Shown: positions 28,260-36,576 of the stretch, piece after piece
Layout: the number at the start of each line of letters is the position of its first letter
Position numbering within the stretch: the first letter of the stretch is position 1
NCBI GenBank assembly: GCA_964542535.1
Contig: CAZIUE010000005.1
Coordinates: 124,001 to 188,000 of the forward strand
DNA length: 64,000 bases
Source: Pseudopelobacter sp964542535
GTDB taxonomy: Bacteria > Desulfobacterota > Desulfuromonadia > Geobacterales > Pseudopelobacteraceae
Direction: 5' to 3'
Program-made: the position numbers and the translations under genes
Notes under the pieces: generated by a model
Told to the model about the DNA's origin: nothing
The model's input: the letters and a program-made list of their open reading frames with translations, nothing else
Databases searched by the model: none

Positions 28260-30539
28260 CTAGGCACGTTCCAGCCCCGCGAAGCGCAGCAGGAGTTTTT
28301 TAGGCCCGACAGAAGCAAACCATACGATAACTTTCCGGCTCTCGCCGCTTCCCTCGATCTTGCGGATCGTCCCCGGACCAAAGGTGCCGTGGCGCACCTT
28401 CATGCCGACAAAGACCCCTTCGTGCTCTTCGGGCGGCTCGGGAATGACCTCTATCTCGTTACACGCGGCAACGACCTGAGCCAGGTTGTGGTCGCCGTCA
28501 TACCGGGAGCGGCTGTTCTGCCGCCAGCCGGCACGCCCCTCCAGAGCCCCTCCAGCAGCATACTCATTCCCCTGCCCACCGGCCCGCTCCATGGCCGGGG
28601 AAGCCTCCTGCTCCTGGTGTGCCTCCTGTTCCAGCAATCCGGCCGGAATATCCTTCAGGAAGCGGGAGGGCTGATTGCACTGTTCCTGCCCGAACAGGTA
28701 GCGCCGACGGGCATTCAGCAGGTAGAGCCGCTCACGGGCACGGGTCATGCCGACGTAACAGAGGCGACGTTCCTCCTCCATTCCATCCAGATCATCCAGG
28801 GCACGTACATGGGGAAAGAGGCGCTCCTCCATGCCGATCATGAAAACAGCCTTGAACTCAAGTCCCTTGGCGGCATGCAGGGTCATCAGGGTCACCGATG
28901 GCTGGCCACGTTCCCCCTGTTCCAGATCGGAAACCAGCGAAACCTGCTCCAGATATTCGGAAAGGCCCGCCCCGGCTTCGTTCTGGCCGAACTCCTCCAT
29001 CGCCGCCAGCAACTGCTCCAGGTTTTCCAGGCGCTCGCTGTCTTCCTGGTCGCGGCTCTCCCGCAGGCGTGCCAGATAGCCGCTCTCATCCATCACGACG
29101 TGGCACAGGTCTGGCAGGCTGTGCAGGGGAACCATCTGCCTGAAGCGTTCCAGCAGCTCGACAAACAAGGCAACCCTGGCGCGCGGTCCGCCCCCCACGA
29201 TTCCGCCCTCGGCGCACTCCCCCATGGCGGCGTAAAAGCTGATGCCGCGTGCACCGGCATGCTGGGAGATACGCTCGATGGTCGCTGTTCCAATGCCCCG
29301 TGCCGGCACGTTAATGATCCGCTTCAGCGAGATCTCATCAGCCGGATTGTCCAGTACCCGCAGATAGGCCAGGATATCCTTGACCTCCATGCGGGCATAG
29401 AAACGTACCCCTCCCACGATGTGATAGGGAAGCGCATCGGAGACCAGCGCCTCCTCCACGAGGCGGGACTGGGCATTGGTGCGGTAAAAAACGGCCATTT
29501 CCTCCAACGGCACGCCACGAGACCGTAGTGCGGCGATTTCGCGGGCCACCAGACGGGCCTCCTCCCGGTCCGAATCCACCCGCTGGTAGCGGATCTTCTC
29601 TCCCGACGGATTCTCGGTCCAGAGGGTCTTGCCCCGGCGGCCGATATTGCGGCTGACCACTGCTCCGGCCGCTTCGAGGATGGTGGTGGTGGAGCGGTAG
29701 TTCTGTTCCAGGCGAACGACCTCCACATCGGGGAAATCCTTTTCGAACTCCAGGATGTTGCGAATATCCGCCCCGCGCCAGGAATAGATCGATTGGTCGT
29801 CGTCACCCACCACGCAGAGATTTCTGCGCTCCCCGGCCAACAGCCGGATCAGCCGGTACTGCACCGGGTTGGTATCCTGATATTCGTCCACCATGATCCA
29901 CTGGAAGCGTTCCTGGCAGCGTTGCCGTACCTCGGGAACCTGTTCCAGCAGCCGCACGGTCTGGATCAGCATATCGCCAAAGTCAAGGGCGTTGCACTTC
30001 CGCAGCCGTTCCTGATAGGAGGCGTAGATCTGTACCACCTTGGTGCTGTAGATATCTCCGGTTGCCACGGCATCCAGGTCATGGGGAAACAGGCCGCGGT
30101 TCTTGTAGTCATCGATGCGGGCGGCAATGACCCGGGGAGAATATTTCTTGTCATCCAGATTCATGTCCTTGAGCAGATCCTTCAGCAGCCGTTCGCAGTC
30201 CCGTTCGTCGTAGATGGCGAAACGGGAATCGAAACCCAGGTGATGGATTTCGCGGCGCAGGATCCTGCCACAGGCGGCATGAAAGGTGGCGATCAGTGGC
30301 GCATCGCCCCCTCCCAACAGCCTGCTGACCCGTTCGGACATCTCCCGGGCAGCCTTGTTGGTGAAGGTGACCGCCAGGATATTCCAGGGTCGCACCCCTC
30401 GATTGTGGATCAGGTGCGCGATGCGGTGGGTGATGACACGGGTCTTGCCCGAACCGGCGCCGGCCAGGATCAGGAGCGGTCCCTCGCCGTGCAATACCGC
30501 GCATTTCTGAGGCTGATTGAGGTGTTTGATGAAATCCAT
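28260..30539 (-). CDS. pcrA: UvrD/PcrA-type ATP-dependent DNA helicase
   Basis: This superfamily 1A helicase unwinds DNA 3' to 5' in repair and replication-conflict clearing. From ATG 30539 it has 759 residues: Walker A AGAGSGKTR at about 26-34, motif II VDEYQDTNPVQ, GDDDQSIYSWRGAD, LEQNYRS, and VTLMTLHAAKGLEF. The C-terminus has the Tudor-like segment of PcrA (VRHGTFGPGTIRKIEG). The frame opens 12 codons earlier at a TTG, but the family begins near MDFIKHLN. pcrA versus uvrD naming is uncertain. Confidence 0.93.
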   Translation of the reverse strand: MDFIKHLNQPQKCAVLHGEGPLLILAGAGSGKTRVITHRIAHLIHNRGVRPWNILAVTFTNKAAREMSERVSRLLGGGDAPLIATFHAACGRILRREIHHLGFDSRFAIYDERDCERLLKDLLKDMNLDDKKYSPRVIAARIDDYKNRGLFPHDLDAVATGDIYSTKVVQIYASYQERLRKCNALDFGDMLIQTVRLLEQVPEVRQRCQERFQWIMVDEYQDTNPVQYRLIRLLAGERRNLCVVGDDDQSIYSWRGADIRNILEFEKDFPDVEVVRLEQNYRSTTTILEAAGAVVSRNIGRRGKTLWTENPSGEKIRYQRVDSDREEARLVAREIAALRSRGVPLEEMAVFYRTNAQSRLVEEALVSDALPYHIVGGVRFYARMEVKDILAYLRVLDNPADEISLKRIINVPARGIGTATIERISQHAGARGISFYAAMGECAEGGIVGGGPRARVALFVELLERFRQMVPLHSLPDLCHVVMDESGYLARLRESRDQEDSERLENLEQLLAAMEEFGQNEAGAGLSEYLEQVSLVSDLEQGERGQPSVTLMTLHAAKGLEFKAVFMIGMEERLFPHVRALDDLDGMEEERRLCYVGMTRARERLYLLNARRRYLFGQEQCNQPSRFLKDIPAGLLEQEAHQEQEASPAMERAGGQGNEYAAGGALEGRAGWRQNSRSRYDGDHNLAQVVAACNEIEVIPEPPEEHEGVFVGMKVRHGTFGPGTIRKIEGSGESRKVIVWFASVGPKKLLLRFAGLERA

Positions 30540-30649
30540 GCCGTCTTTTGTAGTCCCTCGCACGGGGAGCGTCAACGAAAAAAGCCCGGCAAGGGCCAGA
30601 CCGGACCGTTCCGCCTCCGCATGTCGCCATCGGGTGCTGCCCGGGATAA

Positions 30650-30665
30650 TGGCATGTTCGATGCA
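30650..30665 (+). promoter_or_regulatory. Sigma-54 promoter for the ANTAR regulator gene
   Basis: TGGCATG (GG at 30651-30652) and TGCA (GC at 30663-30664) have the exact ten-base spacing. The predicted start near 30677 leaves a 28-base leader with GGGAGGT before the ATG at 30705. This places the ANTAR gene in the same sigma-54 class as the nif genes downstream. Confidence 0.65.
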
Positions 30666-30704
30666 GAAGCCCCGTTCACAATCTGGTGGCGGGAGGTAAA
30701 CAAG

Positions 30705-31307
30705 ATGAAGAGTGTCCTGATTTGCGACGATGAACCGGTGGTCAGGGGATATCTGAAGATGATGCTGTTGGATGCGGGATTCACGGAGGTGCTGGAGTGT
30801 GGGGACGGCGTAAGCGCCGTGGAAATGGCCCTGGCAAGCTTTCCCGACATTGCGGTTCTGGACGTGGCCATGCCCAGGATGGACGGTATCAGTGCAGCGG
30901 TAGAAATCAGGAAGAAACTCAAGATCCCGATTCTGCTCCTGAGCAACTGTTACGATCCCCAGACGGTGAAACGGGCAGCAGAGAGCGGCATTGCCGCTTT
31001 TTTAACCAAGCCGCTGCGCCAGCAGGACCTGGTACCGGCCATCGAGATCGCCGTAGCCCATGCGAGCGAACTGGATGAACTCCGGGAAAAGATCGACGAC
31101 CTGCACGAGATGATCGAGAACAGGAAGGTCATCGAAAAAGCCAAGGGAACGCTGATGGAACGGCAGCGGCTGAGCGAGGCCGACGCCTACCGCCGCATGC
31201 AGAAACTGGCCATGGATAAACGCAGGACCCTCCGTCAGGTGGCGGATGAAATCCTGAAAAGCGCACACCCGGCTTCAGACCCCGCGCCAGGGGGGGCGAG
31301 ACATTAA
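30705..31307 (+). CDS. Response regulator with ANTAR RNA-binding domain (GnfR-like)
   Basis: The 200-residue protein joins a receiver domain (acidic pocket CDDEP near residue 7, phospho-Asp in VLDVAMPRMDG near 52, Lys in TKPL near 101), a short coiled coil, and an ANTAR domain (about 140-185: VIEKAKGTLMERQRLSEADA, then YRRMQKL and LRQVADEIL). ANTAR proteins bind RNA hairpins and prevent termination. In Geobacter sulfurreducens a regulator of this type (GnfR, with kinase GnfK) controls nitrogen-fixation genes by antitermination. No cognate kinase gene is adjacent. Function in nif control here is inferred from architecture, its sigma-54 promoter and the nif leaders downstream. Confidence 0.88.
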   Translation: MKSVLICDDEPVVRGYLKMMLLDAGFTEVLECGDGVSAVEMALASFPDIAVLDVAMPRMDGISAAVEIRKKLKIPILLLSNCYDPQTVKRAAESGIAAFLTKPLRQQDLVPAIEIAVAHASELDELREKIDDLHEMIENRKVIEKAKGTLMERQRLSEADAYRRMQKLAMDKRRTLRQVADEILKSAHPASDPAPGGARH

Positions 31308-31464
31308 AAGCCTTGACGCGGACGGGCCATCGGCTGCATTTTGTCGGCAACTGTCTGACGCCATTTCAGAACCGCTTCACCGCCGTCCATGAGATTCACC
31401 TCGGTACCCCCGTGGCCGCCCGGACCCGGTTTTCATTCTGAAACGGCGCTTATTCCGGGCCGGC

Positions 31465-34400
31465 ATGAACACACGCATCAATAAAATCAACCGTCCGCTG
31501 TTGACGGACATCCTGCCGCGTCAACGGTTGTTCCTCCTGCTGGACCAGGCGCTGGGAAGGCCGGTTGTCTGGCTCAACGCCCCCGGAGGATCGGGAAAAT
31601 CCAGCCTGGTGGCCAGCTACCTTGACTCCCGCCGGCTCCCCTGCCTCTGGTACCAGGTGGACAAGGGAGACCGGGACGTTGCCACACTCTTCTATTATCT
31701 GGAAACGGCCCTGAACAGTTCCGGCTTCAGCCAGGGTCCCGTCAATCTTCCCCGCCTGCCCGATCGGTATCCGACAATAGAGACCTTCGCCAGGAGATTC
31801 TTCGAGCGTCTGTTCGCGGCGCTCCCCGCCCCCTGCGTGCTGGTGTTCGATGACTGCCACGAGGTTCCCGACGACTCCCCCTTCCACCGTGCGCTGCGGG
31901 AGGGGCTGTACGAGATCCCGGCCGGGATCCATGTCATCGTGGTGAGCCGGAACGCCCCGCCCCCCCTGCTGGCCCACCTCCGTTCCCAGAGCAGGCTGCG
32001 GAGCATCGGATGGGCCGACATCAGGCTGACAGCCGACGAAACGGCGATGGTGGCACAACAGCGCAGTCCGGTCACCCTCTCCCGGGAAGAGACGCTGCTC
32101 TTGCACGAGAGAGTCCAGGGGTGGGTAGCCGGGCTGGTACTGATTCTGGAAGGGGGCTCATCAGGACATTCCCCGGTCATGTCGGGAATGCGACCGGTGA
32201 AAGAGGTGTTCGACTATTTTGCCGGCGAACTGTTCGTAGGCATGGACGAGGACACCCGCGCGTTTCTTTTGAAAACCGCCTTCTTCAGCGAGGTCACGCC
32301 GACTCCTTCCCAGCAGCTCACGCATCACCCCGATGCCGCGCGGCTCCTCTCCCGGTTGCACGAGAAGAACTGCTTCATCGAACGGCGCAACATAGGGGAG
32401 TCGACCTACCGCTACCACCCCCTGTTCCGCGAATTCCTGCTGGAACAGGCAGACCGGCTCTTCACCCCTGACGAGATCAACGCCATCCGTCTCGCCGCGG
32501 CAATCATCCTGGAGGAGTCAGACTTCCGGGAGGAAGCCCTGGAGCTGTTCAGGGACGCCGAAAGCTGGACTGATGTCGCACGGCTGATCATCGCCCTTGC
32601 CCCCTCATGTCTGGCTCAGGGGCGCAGTACGACCGTAGTGCAGTGGCTGAACTGCCTGCCTGGAGACCAGGTCCGGGCACATCCATACCTCTCCTACTGG
32701 CAGGGGGCCTGCCGACTGCCGACTGATCCCATCTCCGCCTTCGCCGATTTCAAGCATGCCTACCAGCTCTTCCGGGATCAGGACGACCGGATCGGTCAGT
32801 GCCTGGCCTGGGCGGCCGGCGCCGACGCCACGCTGTATTCCGGTTCCATCTACCAGGAATGGCTGCCGGAGATGGAAGCCTACCTGCACCGGCATGGCGA
32901 CTTCCCCTCTCCCACGATGGAGGCGCGGGTCATTGCCAGCATGTTCAATGCCTTGTCCTTCCAGCACCCCGACCATCCCCGCATACGAGAGCTGGAACGC
33001 CGCGCCTATGCCTCGTTCTGTCAGCCAGATCGACTCGATCCCCAGGTGCGGTTGGAGACCGGCGTGTACCTGGCGGTCTTCAACCTCTGGAGCGGAGAGA
33101 TCGACAAGGCAAGATTCATCGCCGACAGGCTCGATCTGCTCTCCCGCTCCGCGGCACTATCTGACCTGACCATTTTTGCCATAAAAACCACTCAGGCCCT
33201 GGTGGACTTCTTCACCGCCTCCTTCGAATCCTGCCGCACGAGAGTCTTCCAGGCGCTCCAGCTGGCCGAGGAAGCAGGTATCCGCGCCCTGTACCTCCAC
33301 GTCATGGGGCACGGCCTGGCGGCTGCCCTGAGTAACGGCGACCGGGACACGGTGGAAATCCTGCTGGACAGGATGAAGGATACCATTGAGGGAGCCGGAG
33401 AGCTTGACCAGGCTTACTACTACTTTGCCCTTTCCTGGCGGGCAAGACGGGAGGGAGACCTGGAGAGGGCTTGCCACAACCTGGCCATGACCGGCCCGCT
33501 TCTGGCGAACGTCGACAACCTGCCCTGCCATGCCATCGCTCACATCGCCCAGGCGGAACTGTTCTGCCGGCGCGGCAACGAGGCCGCCGCCAGGGAACAG
33601 CTGAGGCTGGCCCGCCGGTTTTCCGACCGGCTCCGGAGCCTGGTACTGGAATTCATGTGCCTGCTGCTGGAAGCCGACATCGATCTGGAACGGGGCAGGG
33701 AGGAAAAGGGAGTCACCAGCCTGCGGAAGGCGCTGGAACTGGGCAGAAACCAGGGAATCGTCAACATGTACTGGTGGCAGCCGGACATCATGGCGCGACT
33801 CTGCCTGCGGGCACTGCGGGAGGAGATCGAGCCGGAGTACGTCGGTTCCCTGATCCGCTGTCGCGGTCTCATGCCCCGCACTCCGCCCATCGACATGGAG
33901 CAGTGGCCCTGGCCGGTGAGGGTCTACACCCTGGGACATTTCGAGGTTCAGATCAACGGCGTTCCTCTCCGGCCCGGCGGCAAGTCCCCGAAAAAACCGT
34001 TGGAGATGCTCCAGGCACTGATTTCCCTGGGAGGAGGGGAGATGCGGGAGGGGCAGGTCGCAGACCTGCTCTGGCCCGAGGCGGAGGGGGACACTGCCAG
34101 GAAGTCGGCCAAGAGCACCCTCCACCGTCTGCGCGAGCTTTTGGGAAACGAACGGGCGCTACGGTACCGCGACGGTCGGCTGATCCTTGACCGTCGCCAG
34201 GTGTGGAGCGATGTCCGCGCCTTTGAAGAATTGCTGGCCAGGGCACAGGCCTGCGGCAATGCGGGAAACCACGATGAGGCAGGCCGTCTCAGGGAAAAGG
34301 CCCTGGCCCTCTATCAGGGACACTTTCTCGACTGCGCCTTGGACAGGCCCTGCACCGGAGTACCCCGCGGACGGCTGCAGGCGAAATTCAGGAACGCCGT

Positions 34401-34647
34401 CGTAAGCCAGGGAAACCTGTGGCGCGACAGAGGTGAACCCGGACGTGCCATGGCATGCTTCCAGCGGGGCGTGGACCTGGATCATCTGGCAGAGGAGTTG
34501 TACCGCAACCTTATGGAATGCTACCTGGCTGCGGGTCTGCGGGGAGAACTGCTCAGCACCTTCCAGCGCTGCCGGGATGCCCTGGCTCTCCATGGGCTTT
34601 CCCCTGCCCCGGAAACCGTGGCGCTCTACCGGGAAGCGCTGCGCTGA
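31465..34647 (+). CDS. Large STAND-ATPase transcriptional regulator with BTAD domain
   Basis: The 1060-residue protein resembles MalT-type STAND ATPases at its N-terminus: P-loop NAPGGSGKSSLVASYL near residues 38-53 and Walker B PCVLVFDDCHE near 124-134. A long helical, TPR-like middle follows. The C-terminal ~245 residues are a winged-helix (VYTLGHFEVQINGVPL) plus bacterial transcriptional activator (BTAD) domain of the SARP kind, in place of the LuxR HTH of MalT. Such proteins integrate a ligand or partner signal with ATP-dependent oligomerisation. The regulated genes are unknown; it sits between the ANTAR regulator and a CheY-like gene, all co-directional. Confidence 0.85.
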   Translation: MNTRINKINRPLLTDILPRQRLFLLLDQALGRPVVWLNAPGGSGKSSLVASYLDSRRLPCLWYQVDKGDRDVATLFYYLETALNSSGFSQGPVNLPRLPDRYPTIETFARRFFERLFAALPAPCVLVFDDCHEVPDDSPFHRALREGLYEIPAGIHVIVVSRNAPPPLLAHLRSQSRLRSIGWADIRLTADETAMVAQQRSPVTLSREETLLLHERVQGWVAGLVLILEGGSSGHSPVMSGMRPVKEVFDYFAGELFVGMDEDTRAFLLKTAFFSEVTPTPSQQLTHHPDAARLLSRLHEKNCFIERRNIGESTYRYHPLFREFLLEQADRLFTPDEINAIRLAAAIILEESDFREEALELFRDAESWTDVARLIIALAPSCLAQGRSTTVVQWLNCLPGDQVRAHPYLSYWQGACRLPTDPISAFADFKHAYQLFRDQDDRIGQCLAWAAGADATLYSGSIYQEWLPEMEAYLHRHGDFPSPTMEARVIASMFNALSFQHPDHPRIRELERRAYASFCQPDRLDPQVRLETGVYLAVFNLWSGEIDKARFIADRLDLLSRSAALSDLTIFAIKTTQALVDFFTASFESCRTRVFQALQLAEEAGIRALYLHVMGHGLAAALSNGDRDTVEILLDRMKDTIEGAGELDQAYYYFALSWRARREGDLERACHNLAMTGPLLANVDNLPCHAIAHIAQAELFCRRGNEAAAREQLRLARRFSDRLRSLVLEFMCLLLEADIDLERGREEKGVTSLRKALELGRNQGIVNMYWWQPDIMARLCLRALREEIEPEYVGSLIRCRGLMPRTPPIDMEQWPWPVRVYTLGHFEVQINGVPLRPGGKSPKKPLEMLQALISLGGGEMREGQVADLLWPEAEGDTARKSAKSTLHRLRELLGNERALRYRDGRLILDRRQVWSDVRAFEELLARAQACGNAGNHDEAGRLREKALALYQGHFLDCALDRPCTGVPRGRLQAKFRNAVVSQGNLWRDRGEPGRAMACFQRGVDLDHLAEELYRNLMECYLAAGLRGELLSTFQRCRDALALHGLSPAPETVALYREALR

Positions 34648-34778
34648 TCCTCCCCTGCCGGTAACGCTCCCCATACCGGCGCATGATTTCCCCCGATTCG
34701 TACCCAATCCGTAACCACCCGCAGGCTATCCTCCCCCTGCTGATCATCCCCCAACGGTGACCCCCCTGAGGAAACGCC

Positions 34779-35147
34779 ATGTGCCACACAGTCATGCTGG
34801 TCGATAACGAAACGATCATTCGCGATATCCTGCGCAGAATCCTGGAACATGACGGTTACACCGTGGTTGCCGAGGCACGCTGCGGTAACGAGGCGGTGGA
34901 GATGTTCCTCAGGCACCGCCCGGATATCACCATCATGGATCATGCCATGCCCGGCAAGGACGGTATAACGGCCATCCGTGAAATCGTCCAGCTGGACCGG
35001 GACGCGAAGCTGATCATGTGCAGCGCCTGCGCCAGAGGGGTGATCGAACAACCGGCTCTCACTGCCGGTGTCCAGGATTTCATCCCCAAGCCGTTCACGG
35101 TGAAAGACGTGCTGGAGGTGGTCGGCCGCATTTCCGGACTCTGTTGA
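34779..35147 (+). CDS. Single-domain CheY-like response regulator
   Basis: The 122-residue protein is a lone receiver domain, with phospho-Asp in ITIMDHAMPGKDG (about residue 51) and Lys in PKPF (about 106). The N-terminal acidic pair appears as VDNE rather than the usual DD/ED, so one acidic residue is replaced by Asn; metal binding could still work. It has no output domain. It may act by phospho-transfer or protein contact. The partner kinase is not evident. Confidence 0.85.
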   Translation: MCHTVMLVDNETIIRDILRRILEHDGYTVVAEARCGNEAVEMFLRHRPDITIMDHAMPGKDGITAIREIVQLDRDAKLIMCSACARGVIEQPALTAGVQDFIPKPFTVKDVLEVVGRISGLC

Positions 35148-35226
35148 GCCCGCCTCCCCTCCCCCGTTGCCAGGACAGCCGCTCGCTGCGCCGGCAATGG
35201 CACGATACCGCTCCGTTCCCTCCCGA

Positions 35227-36129
35227 TCACCCCCTGGCCAGCGGGCTGGCAGCCACCAACCAGCGGGTCAGGGCTTCGATCTCGGCCACGACCCCCCTGT
35301 CCATCTTCCGGACCCAGCGCCGGGGAACAGCCTCCATGCCGTAGTAGGCCCCGGCCAGCATACCGCAGATGGCACCGGTGGTATCGGCATCCCCCCCCTG
35401 ATTGACGGTTCCCACCAGGCATTCCTCGAAACTCCTCCCCCTGAAGAACCAGTGAAAGACCGTTTGCATGGTATCGACCACGTAACCGCTGGCCAGACCA
35501 CGATAGGTCTGAAATGAAAACGAGGGGAAGCGGGTCACCAGGCCGTCGGCTTCCCGCCGCAAGCGCGTCTTTGCATGGCCGCACAGAGCCTGGTGCAGCA
35601 TGCGGCCGACGCAGAGGCAGGCGGCATCGGACAGGGGGTTGTTGTGGGTCAGGCGAGCCTGCTCCAGTACGCAGTTCCGCAAGAGCGCTTCATCCCCCAG
35701 GGAGAAGAGCGCCGCCGGCAGGAGCCGCATGACGGCGCCATTGCCCGCATCCCACTGGTTGGGCGGCGCCTCCAGGGTCCCGTTGAGCATGAAGGCACGA
35801 ATCCCCTTGCGGCAGGTATCGCCGCAATCCACCGGTCGGGACTTCAGCCAGGCGGCAAAATTGGCCGCGATCCGCTCCAGCGACCATCCCTGGGCCTGGA
35901 CGATCGCCCGCGCGATGCAGAGTGCCATCTCCGTATCATCGGTGACCTGGCCCGGCCTGAGGCGCAGCCAGCCGCCACCGGTTATATCCCTGAACACCCC
36001 GTATTTGTCCCTGATCTCCGTGGCGGTCATGAACTCAAGCGTGGCGCCCAAGGCATCGCCGATGGCCATGCCGATGAAGGCGGCCCGTGCCCGTTCATGG
36101 ATGTCGTTCAGGTCGTACTGCTGAAACAT
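35227..36129 (-). CDS. draG: ADP-ribosylglycohydrolase, DraG type
   Basis: The 300-residue protein carries the ADP-ribosylglycohydrolase signatures: GMAIGDALGATLEF near the N-terminus, VTDDTEMAL (metal-binding Asp/Thr) near 62-70, and NQGGDADTTGAICGMLAGAYYG near 243-264. DraG removes ADP-ribose from the nitrogenase Fe protein, reactivating it. Placement beside nifB fits that role. The partner DraT transferase is not in the window, so other substrates are possible. It is divergent from nifB. A weak sigma-54-like element lies at about 36199-36215 on its strand (TTGCA is good, the -24 part poor). Confidence 0.85.
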   Translation of the reverse strand: MFQQYDLNDIHERARAAFIGMAIGDALGATLEFMTATEIRDKYGVFRDITGGGWLRLRPGQVTDDTEMALCIARAIVQAQGWSLERIAANFAAWLKSRPVDCGDTCRKGIRAFMLNGTLEAPPNQWDAGNGAVMRLLPAALFSLGDEALLRNCVLEQARLTHNNPLSDAACLCVGRMLHQALCGHAKTRLRREADGLVTRFPSFSFQTYRGLASGYVVDTMQTVFHWFFRGRSFEECLVGTVNQGGDADTTGAICGMLAGAYYGMEAVPRRWVRKMDRGVVAEIEALTRWLVAASPLARG

Positions 36130-36444
36130 GGCAGGTATCCTCGATGGCCGAAACGGCCCCTCTGTTGAAAAACCGCGGCTCTACGGAACGGTGACACATG
36201 CAAGAAGCACTCCCGCCAAATTGTCGCATGCCGCTGAACAGGACCAGAGCAGCGACATCACGGGCACGCGAAGGGAGGCGTCACAGGGCCAGGAATGAAG
36301 CATGGGATTCGTGCTCCCCTGGCATACTTGCATCTTTTTTAGGCACAAGCAGACCAAAGAGGAGGGGCCGGCAGCATGATATCCCAACGTAGACGGGCAT
36401 CCATCCATGGCATATCCACGCACCACGCAGGGCAACGCACAAAT
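36130..36444. other. Gap between divergent draG and nifB: nothing firm seen
   Basis: I see no convincing gene here. The stretch should hold the draG promoter on the - strand and any enhancer sites for the nifB promoter, but no clear activator dyad was recognised by eye. Confidence 0.4.
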
Positions 36445-36460
36445 TGGCCCGTTCCATGCA
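36444..36460 (+). promoter_or_regulatory. Sigma-54 promoter for nifB
   Basis: TTGGCCCG (GG at 36446-36447) and ATGCA (GC at 36458-36459) have ten bases between GG and GC. It differs from consensus at only a few positions. The start would be near 36471, about 105 bases before the nifB ATG, leaving room for the leader terminator. Confidence 0.72.
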
Positions 36461-36518
36461 AAACAGACTGCGACCGGCGGCCCCGACACGAGGGAGGCCG
36501 CACCAGATGTTTTCCACA

Positions 36519-36533
36519 CGGCAACGAAGCCCG
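36519..36533 (+). promoter_or_regulatory. Candidate ANTAR-binding hairpin in nifB leader
   Basis: CGGC-AACGAA-GCC forms a short hairpin with a six-base loop having A at position 1 and G at position 4, the loop rule described for ANTAR targets. One bulged C allows a fourth pair. Its loop and right arm use the left arm of the terminator at 36527, so the two structures exclude each other. The upstream partner hairpin of the ANTAR motif was not found. Confidence 0.5.
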
Positions 36534-36556
36534 CGGGATTTCTCCGCGGGCTTTTT
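36527..36556 (+). terminator. Intrinsic terminator inside the nifB leader
   Basis: AAGCCCGCGG (36527-36536) pairs with CCGCGGGCTT (36544-36553), and T-residues run to 36556. It stands between the nifB promoter and the nifB ATG at 36577, so full-length nifB RNA needs antitermination. Confidence 0.85.
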
Positions 36557-36576
36557 GCATCTGAAAGGAGCGAACC

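Noticed and set aside
31325..31350. Sigma-54-like element before the STAND/BTAD gene
   Set aside because: Spacing can be found, but the -24 sequence CGGGCC departs too far from TGGCAC.
33573..33585. CGGC-AACGAG-GCC, the same core as the nif leader hairpins
   Set aside because: It lies within the STAND/BTAD coding sequence with no terminator or start nearby. It shows the motif can occur by chance and tempers the weaker nifV case.
36197..36216. Sigma-54-like element for draG on the - strand
   Set aside because: The -12 part (TTGCA) is good but the -24 part is poor; kept only as a remark under draG.
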